Of a stretch of 42,949 bases of DNA, positions 8,014-15,222 are shown in pieces. The notes below the pieces were generated by a model that was not told the origin of the DNA, did not search any database, and worked only from the letters and a program-made list of their open reading frames with translations. Made by a program: the position numbers and the translations under genes. Numbering within the stretch: position 1 is the first letter of the stretch; every line of letters begins with the position of its first letter. This stretch comes from Planktotalea frisia (GTDB lineage Bacteria > Pseudomonadota > Alphaproteobacteria > Rhodobacterales > Rhodobacteraceae), in assembly GCF_001890925.1 (NCBI RefSeq), contig NZ_MLCB01000129.1, forward strand, positions 1 through 42,949, read 5' to 3'.

Positions 8014-8955
8014 TTATTCTCCATCTATATCCAGTACCAAACGCGCGGATTTCGCGCGGCTGACACAGATTTGCATGACATCCCCTGCGGCGCGCTCTGC
8101 CTCTGACAGGACAACATCACGGTGATCCGGGACGCCCTCGAGGACGTCACACTGGCAGATGCCGCAATCGCCACGCTGGCAGTCGTACATCACGTCGATG
8201 TCGTTTTCTTCGAGGACTTCGATGATGGTTTTACCAACAGGGATTTTGAAAACGGATCCATCGTTGATTTGCACCTCAAAGGGTGTGTCGCCTGTTTGTG
8301 GGCTGGCTGTTTCGAACAGCTCAAAATGGATGCGCTCTGGATTGACGCCTGCGGTTGCAGCAACTTTGCGTGTCGCGTCGAGCATGGGGCGTGGGCCACA
8401 CACATAAAGATGCGCATTTGTATCGAGCGCATTAACGACTTCGTTAAGATCGAGGCGCCCATGTTTATCGTCAAAGTGCATGCGGAGTTGATCGCTCAAA
8501 GCCTGTTGTAGCTCTGAAATATAAGCCATTTCTTGCCGCGAACGCCCTGCATATATCATCGAGACGCTTCGATTTTCATCCTTCAAAGCAATTGCCATAG
8601 AAACCAAAGGTGTTACGCCAATACCGCCAGCCAGTAAAACAGCGGGAGCGTTTTTGTCTAAAGGGAAGTCGTTCTTTGGGGCGCTAAAGCTAATTCCATC
8701 ACCAGTGGTAAGCGTGTGCATGTAGGTCGAACCGCCCTGCCCGTCGTGGTCGCGTTGCACGGCGATCTTGTAGTGCTCGAGAGTGTCGGAAGGGATTAAG
8801 GAATATGCGCGTTTTCCATTAGGTGTGTTGAATTCGACATGCGCGCCCGCGGTCCATTCGGGGAAAACTGCGCCATCAGTGCTTGCGATTGTTAACTGTG
8901 AAATGCGGTTTGTTAACTTTGTGACGTCTGTGATGATACCTTGGATTTCACCCAT
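8014..8955 (-). CDS. Oxygenase reductase, phthalate dioxygenase reductase/VanB type
   Basis: This iron-sulfur flavoprotein moves electrons from NAD(P)H to the Rieske oxygenase encoded just downstream. The 313 residues are arranged as a flavin domain (RAYSL, 49-53), a nucleotide-binding domain (GGIGVTP, 110-116; CGPRPML from 186) and a C-terminal plant-type ferredoxin with Cys259, Cys264, Cys267 and Cys297. The order flavin-NAD-2Fe2S is that of PDR/VanB, not of BenC/AntC, where the ferredoxin comes first. No separate ferredoxin gene is present, so a two-component system is likely. Confidence 0.9.
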   Translation of the reverse strand: MGEIQGIITDVTKLTNRISQLTIASTDGAVFPEWTAGAHVEFNTPNGKRAYSLIPSDTLEHYKIAVQRDHDGQGGSTYMHTLTTGDGISFSAPKNDFPLDKNAPAVLLAGGIGVTPLVSMAIALKDENRSVSMIYAGRSRQEMAYISELQQALSDQLRMHFDDKHGRLDLNEVVNALDTNAHLYVCGPRPMLDATRKVAATAGVNPERIHFELFETASPQTGDTPFEVQINDGSVFKIPVGKTIIEVLEENDIDVMYDCQRGDCGICQCDVLEGVPDHRDVVLSEAERAAGDVMQICVSRAKSARLVLDIDGE

Positions 8956-8963
8956 ATCTTAAC

Positions 8964-9737
8964 CTAATTCTCTATCATCGCGAGTACGCGGAGCGGACTG
9001 CCTGTGCCGTTTTTGATCTTCAAAGGAGCGGCGAGCAGGATTGCGCCAGTTGGCGGAAGTTGGTCGAGATTGGCAAGACATTGCAGGCCATATTTACCAG
9101 CGCCGTGTAGAAAATAATGCGCAGGATAGGGCGGCACATAGTGCGAGCCTTGGCCCGCATCGGTGCCAACGGTTTCCGTGCCAAAGCCGCGAATGTCACG
9201 TTGATCGATCAAAAACTTGATCCCATCAGGGGTTGGGCCGGGTGAGTGTGGTCCGTCCTCGCGCATGTTGAGATATTCAGCACCAGAGCGTTTGGACCAA
9301 TCCGTGCGCATCAAAACCCAAGCGCCAGAGGGGATGATGCCGTGCTCTGCTTCCCATTTTTGGATCACTTCTGGCGTTAGTTCAAAATCGTCATTCTTCT
9401 CAGCACCCTCAGAACAGTCGATCACAACAACAGGTCCGACAAAAGCATCGAGTGGGATTTCATCAACTGAGCCATTGGGCACGTCGCGGCCAGAAATCCA
9501 GTGAGAGGGCGCGTCAAAATGAGTGCCTGTGTGCTCGGAGAGCGTTAGATTGTGCCACTTCCACGCAGGGCCACGATGATCGTAGGCGCTGATTTCTTCC
9601 ATCCGAAAGCGCGCGCATTGGCCGAATTCAGGGGGTAGAATGATCACGGGAAAGTCGGGATCAAGCGTGTGGGTCAGATCGACGATCTTAACCTTTCCTA
9701 ACGCAATGTCCGTCGCGAGGGATTGAAGAGTGCTCAT
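8964..9737 (-). CDS. Cyclase-family metal hydrolase, isatin hydrolase-like
   Basis: A 257-residue member of the cyclase/KynB family, metal-dependent amidohydrolases that include kynurenine formamidase and isatin hydrolase. The metal motif HTGTHFDAPSH gives His69, His73, Asp75 and His79. A second conserved set is His207 and Gln219. From memory, isatin hydrolase of the roseobacterial relative Labrenzia aggregata uses equivalent residues with the same spacing, its Ser225 corresponding to Cys220 here. In the operon it would open the lactam ring of isatin to isatinate. Its ATG overlaps the preceding stop codon by 4 bases. The family call is firm; the isatin specificity is inferred from residues and neighbours. 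Confidence 0.8.
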   Translation of the reverse strand: MSTLQSLATDIALGKVKIVDLTHTLDPDFPVIILPPEFGQCARFRMEEISAYDHRGPAWKWHNLTLSEHTGTHFDAPSHWISGRDVPNGSVDEIPLDAFVGPVVVIDCSEGAEKNDDFELTPEVIQKWEAEHGIIPSGAWVLMRTDWSKRSGAEYLNMREDGPHSPGPTPDGIKFLIDQRDIRGFGTETVGTDAGQGSHYVPPYPAHYFLHGAGKYGLQCLANLDQLPPTGAILLAAPLKIKNGTGSPLRVLAMIEN

Positions 9738-10990
9738 GCGCTGTCGCTCCCGAATGTCATTTCGCGTTCTAGAACTTTTGCATTTTGTTGCCAGCGGTCG
9801 CGGATATCTTTGGCGATGTCACCGCAAAAGACGTCTTCTAGTCCATCGATTAAGCCTGCGACGACAGACCGGGCGAGGCCTTGAGGCAAGACTTTTGGTG
9901 GCGGCAGCGGTGCGTGCCAGTCGTCATCCGTTGGGCCGACGAAGACGTTCATCACACGTAAGCCAGAGCTGCGAAATTCGCCGCGCAAGGATTGGCTGAG
10001 CGAATATGCGGCGGCGTTGGAGGCGGAGAAGCAGCCGTAGTCAGGGGTGTTTGAGAGCGCGTAAGCAGAGAGGATATTGACCCAAGCGGCGGCGGAATTC
10101 ACGCCATCAGCGGTGCGCGCGCACATGCCCGGACCGAAAGCTTGAGCGAGTCGCATAAGGCCAAGATAGTTAACTTCCATCTCGTCTCGGGCGAACCCAG
10201 TGTCGCCGCGAGAGAGCACACCGCCGGGCCGTAAGAAGCGCGCATTGTTGATGAGGATATCAGTTTTTCCACCAATCTCCCCCGCGAGTTTTTGGACGGA
10301 AGACGTGTCGGTCACATCAAGCGGGAGGACTTCGACATTTGCCATCTTTGCGAGGATGTCGCGGTTTGGATGGGGTCGCCAGCTCTCGGCTTCGCCGACG
10401 AAAACAGTCGCGGCACCTGCATCAAGAAGTGCTTGCGCTAGCGCGGGCGTGTTGGGGTTCCACGCGTCGGTGATCAGGATGCGGCGGTGTTTGGGATGTG
10501 CAGACAGCGCGCGCAGTTGCGGGTCGTCCTCCATATGGTCACTCCTCTCTAAGGGAGTGGCGATAAGCACCCCCTGCCCTGATTTATCCAACCGGTTCAA
10601 TAGCTTCACAGCACCGCCGCGGACGCAATCGCCGTGGATATGGCAAAGAACTACCGGGCCGACGTCGAGTTTTACCGATCCCATGCGCCACGGAGCGCGC
10701 TCGCGAAAGAACAGTTTGGTCGAAGTTCGCACCGTCGTTTCAGCGAGTAAGTGACCCTTTGGTGAGACATCTGTCCAGCGTAAATCGGTCCCGATGCAAG
10801 AGACACATGCGTCACGCGGGGGGTATTGGACGGTTTGGCATTCGTCGCAAACCTGAAGCGCAAAGCGTCCTTCAGCAGCGGCAGCACTCAGTGCGAGTGA
10901 GGCGCGAGAGCGTGCTTCGGGGGGGCGCGTTGGCGTGGTGGAACGTTTTTGCGGGTCTTTCTTTGGTGGAAATGCGAGTGGCTCAGTCAT
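9734..10990 (-). CDS. DUF35 zinc-ribbon/OB-fold protein fused to a degenerate SDR domain
   Basis: The protein has 418 residues in two parts. Residues about 40-145 form a DUF35-type rubredoxin-like zinc ribbon (Cys48, Cys51, Cys62, Cys65) followed by an OB fold. Residues about 168-405 resemble a short-chain dehydrogenase but lack key parts. The glycine-rich cofactor loop is replaced by TDAWNPNT (174-181), NNAG reads NNAR (248-251), and the catalytic lysine is replaced by Ser322 four residues after Tyr318. DUF35 proteins are obligate partners of thiolase-fold enzymes, for example ChsH2 with the aldolase Ltp2. The next upstream gene is such a thiolase-fold protein and overlaps this one by 8 bases. 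I infer that both form one acyl-CoA aldolase or acyltransferase complex, with the SDR domain as scaffold or a non-catalytic remnant. Confidence 0.75.
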   Translation of the reverse strand: MTEPLAFPPKKDPQKRSTTPTRPPEARSRASLALSAAAAEGRFALQVCDECQTVQYPPRDACVSCIGTDLRWTDVSPKGHLLAETTVRTSTKLFFRERAPWRMGSVKLDVGPVVLCHIHGDCVRGGAVKLLNRLDKSGQGVLIATPLERSDHMEDDPQLRALSAHPKHRRILITDAWNPNTPALAQALLDAGAATVFVGEAESWRPHPNRDILAKMANVEVLPLDVTDTSSVQKLAGEIGGKTDILINNARFLRPGGVLSRGDTGFARDEMEVNYLGLMRLAQAFGPGMCARTADGVNSAAAWVNILSAYALSNTPDYGCFSASNAAAYSLSQSLRGEFRSSGLRVMNVFVGPTDDDWHAPLPPPKVLPQGLARSVVAGLIDGLEDVFCGDIAKDIRDRWQQNAKVLEREMTFGSDSA

Positions 10991-12167
10991 GCACGCGCAC
11001 CCCTGTTTTCAGGATCGACGCACTGGTGCAAACGCCACGATCATAGTTAATCATGCCAAAGCCCGAAACCATCGCGGTACTTGCATTTTTCACCTGTGTG
11101 CCGCCCGCTGTTCCTGTGACTTGGCGGATCGCTTCGACCATGCCTATGTAGCCACCAGCCGCACCTGCTTGTCCGGCAGAGAGTTGGCCGCCCGAGGTGT
11201 TGTGTGGGAAGTCGCCGTCGATTGTTAAGTCGTGATTGCGCACAAACTCAGGGCCATCCCCTTTGGCGCAAAATCCAAGATCTTCGATCTGCATCATCGA
11301 AATGACGGGGTAGTCGTCGTAGGTTTGGAGCAGGTCAATGTCGTTGGGGGTGCAGTCGGACATGGTGTAGAGTTCATCTATGTCCATGGTCCAACCGCCG
11401 CGCAATTGGATGTCGTCAGTGCTATGTGCGTTGTGTCGCTCGATCGCCCCGCCAAGGGTGGCGTAGGGCAGATTACGGTTAATCGCTTCGTCTTCAGACA
11501 TTAACAAAAAACACTCTGATCCCGCGCAGGGCATCACGCAATCAAACAGCGCGATAGGGTCCGCGATAGGACGTGCGCTGATGTAGTGTTCAAGCGTTAA
11601 AGGTTTCTTCATAATAGCATTTGGGTAGCGCAAAGCATTCTCGCGTTGAGCGACGCAGATGCGCCCGAAATCTTCGCGTGCGGCACCGAATTCTTGCATG
11701 TAGCGATCTGTGAGTAGTGCGAAATTGGCGTTGGGGCCGCCGTAGCCATAGGGGTAGGATGCGTCCTGCGCGAAGCGGGAAAAGCTGGACAGCATGTTGC
11801 GAAAACTGTCGATGTGATTGGTATCGCCTGCCACACAAGCGACGATATTTGCGTCCCCTGCTTGTATCGCACGCGCGGCGCGGCGGATGGCGACCGAGGC
11901 GCTCGCCCCGCCCATTGGGATGTGGTCAAGCCAGCGCGGACAAAGGCCAAGATGCTGGGTGAGCCCCACGGCGGAGTCGGGAAAAAGCGTAAAACTTGCA
12001 ACGGAAAAACCATCAAGGTCGTTGGGTTTGAGACCTGCCGCATCAAGTGATCCACGCAACGCTTTGGCGATCCACCAATGGGCTGTGTCGATGGAATAGC
12101 GCTGATAGGGCATCGAGAAGGGCGCGGTGATTGCGACGCCTTCGTAGCTTTGACGAGGTTTGGCCAT
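10983..12167 (-). CDS. Thiolase-fold protein without catalytic cysteines, probable acyl-CoA retro-aldolase
   Basis: A 394-residue member of the SCP-x/thiolase superfamily, usually annotated as acetyl-CoA acetyltransferase. The position of the nucleophilic cysteine reads GGASAS (86-91) with no Cys, and the C-terminal C-x-G motif is also missing (GFGMINYDRG). The glycine-rich NTSGGQLSAGQ (323-333) and the tyrosines around 283-286 and 340 remain. Loss of both cysteines rules out normal thiolysis and matches thiolase-like aldolases such as Ltp2, which need a DUF35 partner. The DUF35 gene follows directly. In the pathway I infer it would split dioxindole-3-acetyl-CoA into isatin and acetyl-CoA. 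Its ATG overlaps the CoA-ligase stop codon by one base. Confidence 0.8.
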   Translation of the reverse strand: MAKPRQSYEGVAITAPFSMPYQRYSIDTAHWWIAKALRGSLDAAGLKPNDLDGFSVASFTLFPDSAVGLTQHLGLCPRWLDHIPMGGASASVAIRRAARAIQAGDANIVACVAGDTNHIDSFRNMLSSFSRFAQDASYPYGYGGPNANFALLTDRYMQEFGAAREDFGRICVAQRENALRYPNAIMKKPLTLEHYISARPIADPIALFDCVMPCAGSECFLLMSEDEAINRNLPYATLGGAIERHNAHSTDDIQLRGGWTMDIDELYTMSDCTPNDIDLLQTYDDYPVISMMQIEDLGFCAKGDGPEFVRNHDLTIDGDFPHNTSGGQLSAGQAGAAGGYIGMVEAIRQVTGTAGGTQVKNASTAMVSGFGMINYDRGVCTSASILKTGVRVHD

Positions 12168-13765
12168 TAGCTCGGGTGTCGCTTTTTAAGGTGTGCGGTT
12201 TTGATGGTGCTTGGGTCGCTCATTAACTCTTTCGCACGGGATTTTAAGGATGCTCTTTGGATTTTCTGTGTAGAGGTTAACGGCAGTTCTTCGACAAAGG
12301 CAATGTAGCCCGGTGCTTTGTAGTAGGCCATTTGATCTAGACACCATCGGATAATCTCATGGGCGCGCTCAACGCTGGGATCAGTGACTTTGAGACAAGC
12401 GAAAACCTCATCGCCGCGCACCGGGTCCGGTACAGGTGCAACGCCCGCAGCGAGGATTTCGGGGTGGCGCATGAGCACGGATTCAACTTCGACAGCGGCG
12501 ATGTTTTCGCCAGAGCGACGGATCACATTTTTTTTGCGATCTACAAAGAAGTAGTTGCCGCTGAGGTCTTTGCGCACGATGTCGCCTGTGTGAAACCAGC
12601 CGTTTTGCCACGCTTCTTGAGTGGCTTTGGGGTCTTTGTAGTATTCCGAGAAGAAGCCATAACGCGGGTCATCGCCTGCGCGGCGCACGAGAAGTTCGCC
12701 TTGGGTTGCTTCATTTTCTGCGTCATCGAGGAGTTTGCACTCAACAGCTGCTTCAGGTTTGCCGATGCTGGATTTGCCGACAAGGCGGTCTTTGCTGGCG
12801 GAAGCGATGACGGCACCTGCGCCTGTTTCGGTCATCGCCCATGCCTCGATCAAGGGAAAGCCGAAGCGGTTTTCGAAGTCCGCTTGCAGGTTCGGGTCGA
12901 CGCCTGCGCCAAAGCCAAACCGGATCGAATGCGCGCGGTCTTGAGGGGCTGGCTCGAACCCCATGAGCATCGTTGGCATGACGCCAAGATAATGCAGGCA
13001 GGTCGCGTTCGAGGCGCTCACATCTTGCCACCATGTGCTGGGGTGAAAGCGATCCAGAATGGTGAGGCAGCCCCCAACAGTGATCATCGCCATGAAGGAA
13101 TAGGTCATCGCGTTCATGTGGAAAATCGGCAGCGGGGTGATCATCCGCTCACCTGTTTGATCAAGCGTGCCAATGCCGCCAAGGTCGGCGTACCACTGCC
13201 CCGCGAGCAGGAAATACGTGTTGGAAAGCACGCATCCTTTGGGATTTCCAGTGGTGCCAGAGGTGTAAAGGATCGCGGCCTCAAGCGCATTGCCTGCTTG
13301 ATCGCGCGCGACGGTAGCGTTTTGGCGAGGCGTTGTAATAGGATCGTTTGGGGCGATGACTTGGAGCGTGATTTTTGCTTCGTTCGCTGCCTTTTTGAGT
13401 TCCGCATGACGCGTAGGGAGCGCGATGATGAGGGCAGGTTCCGAATGGCCGATGAGGTATTCAAGCTCGCTTGCGCGCAGGTCGGGATTAATGGGGACAA
13501 CGGAGAGGCCGAGCTTGTTCAGCGCGAGCCAGATGATGAAAAACGCGGGGCGGTTTTCGAGCAAGAGCGCGATGCGCATACCAGATTTGTAGCCTGCGGT
13601 TTTGAGATTTTCAGCGGTTTCGTCGATTTTACTGAGCGCAGAGCCGTAGGTGATTTCACCACTTTCAATGGCGTATATTTCAGCGACACGCGGCAGAATA
13701 TTAAGGACTGGACGCTCAGGTGTGCGCTTGGCCGTGGCGGCGAAAAGGTCATAGACGGTGCTCAT
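12167..13765 (-). CDS. AMP-forming acyl-CoA ligase (aryl/carboxylic acid CoA ligase)
   Basis: A 532-residue member of the ANL adenylating superfamily that activates a carboxylic acid with ATP and joins it to CoA. Visible motifs are the P-loop YTSGTTGNPKG (167-177), the A5 motif AWAMTETG (308-315), WFHTGDI (390-396), the hinge-region signature DRKKNVIRRSGENI (409-422) and the C-terminal catalytic Lys501. It overlaps iorB by 4 bases upstream and the thiolase-like gene by one base downstream. Its product would be the acyl-CoA substrate of the thiolase-like/DUF35 pair; dioxindole-3-acetate or indole-3-acetate are the likely acids. Confidence 0.9.
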   Translation of the reverse strand: MSTVYDLFAATAKRTPERPVLNILPRVAEIYAIESGEITYGSALSKIDETAENLKTAGYKSGMRIALLLENRPAFFIIWLALNKLGLSVVPINPDLRASELEYLIGHSEPALIIALPTRHAELKKAANEAKITLQVIAPNDPITTPRQNATVARDQAGNALEAAILYTSGTTGNPKGCVLSNTYFLLAGQWYADLGGIGTLDQTGERMITPLPIFHMNAMTYSFMAMITVGGCLTILDRFHPSTWWQDVSASNATCLHYLGVMPTMLMGFEPAPQDRAHSIRFGFGAGVDPNLQADFENRFGFPLIEAWAMTETGAGAVIASASKDRLVGKSSIGKPEAAVECKLLDDAENEATQGELLVRRAGDDPRYGFFSEYYKDPKATQEAWQNGWFHTGDIVRKDLSGNYFFVDRKKNVIRRSGENIAAVEVESVLMRHPEILAAGVAPVPDPVRGDEVFACLKVTDPSVERAHEIIRWCLDQMAYYKAPGYIAFVEELPLTSTQKIQRASLKSRAKELMSDPSTIKTAHLKKRHPS

Positions 13766-15222
13766 GTGAAAGAGCGAACCGTTGCGAGCGCGCCGTCTAA
13801 TGCGTCGCCTTTTTCATCCTCTAAGGCTGCGGTGCGCAAGCGTTTGATCCACTCGGCTGCGTCCTCTCGCCCTTCCAATGCGTCAAGCACTGAGAGCACT
13901 TTGTCGAACTTAGATTGACCGCGCAGATGTGTGTCGGAGTAGCCTTTGATCAGGCGCTGACACGCAAGAATTTCGATGGCGAGTTGTGGGTCTTTTGATG
14001 CGGATTGTTGGGTGATTTTGAGCAAGCGATCGAGATGGGCGCTCTCGTATCGGTGGCGCAGCAGTTGGCGGCGGTAAGGTTTTAGCGCGCTGACGATCCA
14101 CAATGCTCCGAAGCCAATGATGCCGTCGGTTCTGATGCGACGACCTTTGTTTGTGAGCTTATCGAGAAGTTGGAACATCTTGGGGCGTGCTTCGATCCAT
14201 GCGCCAAGTCGTGCGGGAAGCGTGCCGCAGATTTCTTCGGCGCGCGGGTGGAAGTATTCGGTGACGTGGACGATCTCGCCTTCTGGGATGTCTTGCTCTG
14301 TGCGCAGGCGGGTCTGGCGGGAGGCGCGGGTTTTGAGGTCAGCAACACGCAAAATGTCATCGTAGCACATGGCGTTGGCGATGTATTTGGCGGCTGTTTG
14401 GGTGAGCTCTGGGGATAGGGTTTGCAGGTGTGAGAGGTAGGTTTTACCGTATGCGATGTCTTGGTAATCGACGGTTTTTTGTAAGCCTGCTTTGATCATG
14501 TCTTGCGCGTCACTTGGGAAGTTTTTGACTTGATCTGAGAGGGCGTGCCAGTCGCTCAGAAGGTTTTTCGGGCCATTGACCGTTTCATTGTGTTTCTTAA
14601 CGAAGGTGTCAGCCGTGGGTTCGTAGTTCAGAGCCGCACGAAACGCCGCGAGACTTTGGGCGACACCGCGACCAGAGGCTTCGATCACGGCTTCGAATTG
14701 CGCGGTTTCAAAAGGCAAAGCCCCACTGCGCGCGAGACCGCCAAAGAGACTGGCGGAAATCATGCTGCCCGCGTTCGTGGCGAGCGTGTCCATGTCGAAG
14801 CAGACAGAGCGCAGGGCCGCTTTGGTGATTTCACTCTCGACCAACGCATCTTTGGCGCGGCCATCGCCGGGGACCATTTTCTCGGATGTGGCAAGGATGC
14901 GATGGGTAGAAGCGATCAGAGTGGTACGGTCTGGGGTGACGAACCCGCGCAAGACCGCGCGTCCCGCTTCCATCAACTCCGCAGCGATCAGAATATCGAG
15001 ATCACCGGGGCTTGGACTAAGCGCGAAGACGGGTTGGCGGTCGGTCTTGGGGGCCATTTCGACGTAATAAATCGTTGCCCCCGTGCGCTGCGCGACGCCA
15101 GCGACAGACGTCATTTGCACGGCATAATCACAACGCGTGGCGAGGTCGGCGATCCAGTTGGTGAGCACGCCGCCCCCCTGCCCGCCGACTGCGAGTACGG
15201 CGAGTTTGATGATGTCGCTCAT
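13762..15222 (-). CDS. iorB: IorB-like 2-oxoacid:ferredoxin oxidoreductase, gamma-domain subunit with long C-terminal extension
   Basis: This protein pairs with IorA in oxidative decarboxylation of aryl 2-oxoacids to acyl-CoA with ferredoxin as acceptor. Residues about 5-190 form the pyruvate-oxidoreductase gamma domain (AVGGQGGGVLTNWIADLA). About 290 further residues follow, a DUF6537-type extension also seen in other proteobacterial IorB proteins, so the subunit is 486 residues against about 200 in archaeal IorB. I chose the ATG at 15222, which overlaps the iorA stop codon (ATGA) and begins MSDIIKLAVL. A 25-residue upstream extension would lie inside iorA. The substrate is discussed under iorA. 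Confidence 0.85.
   Translation of the reverse strand: MSDIIKLAVLAVGGQGGGVLTNWIADLATRCDYAVQMTSVAGVAQRTGATIYYVEMAPKTDRQPVFALSPSPGDLDILIAAELMEAGRAVLRGFVTPDRTTLIASTHRILATSEKMVPGDGRAKDALVESEITKAALRSVCFDMDTLATNAGSMISASLFGGLARSGALPFETAQFEAVIEASGRGVAQSLAAFRAALNYEPTADTFVKKHNETVNGPKNLLSDWHALSDQVKNFPSDAQDMIKAGLQKTVDYQDIAYGKTYLSHLQTLSPELTQTAAKYIANAMCYDDILRVADLKTRASRQTRLRTEQDIPEGEIVHVTEYFHPRAEEICGTLPARLGAWIEARPKMFQLLDKLTNKGRRIRTDGIIGFGALWIVSALKPYRRQLLRHRYESAHLDRLLKITQQSASKDPQLAIEILACQRLIKGYSDTHLRGQSKFDKVLSVLDALEGREDAAEWIKRLRTAALEDEKGDALDGALATVRSFT

Noticed and set aside
6202-8955. Benzoate or anthranilate 1,2-dioxygenase (benABC/antABC)
   Set aside because: The reductase has the opposite domain order from BenC/AntC, and no catechol-pathway genes are nearby. 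The neighbours point to a CoA-linked indole pathway. The call is kept as an alternative only.
10983-12167. Annotation as an ordinary acetyl-CoA acetyltransferase
   Set aside because: Both catalytic cysteines of thiolases are missing, so normal thiolase activity is unlikely despite the family resemblance.
12359-13918. Plus-strand ORF of 519 codons
   Set aside because: It is an antisense frame of the acyl-CoA ligase and shows no known domain.
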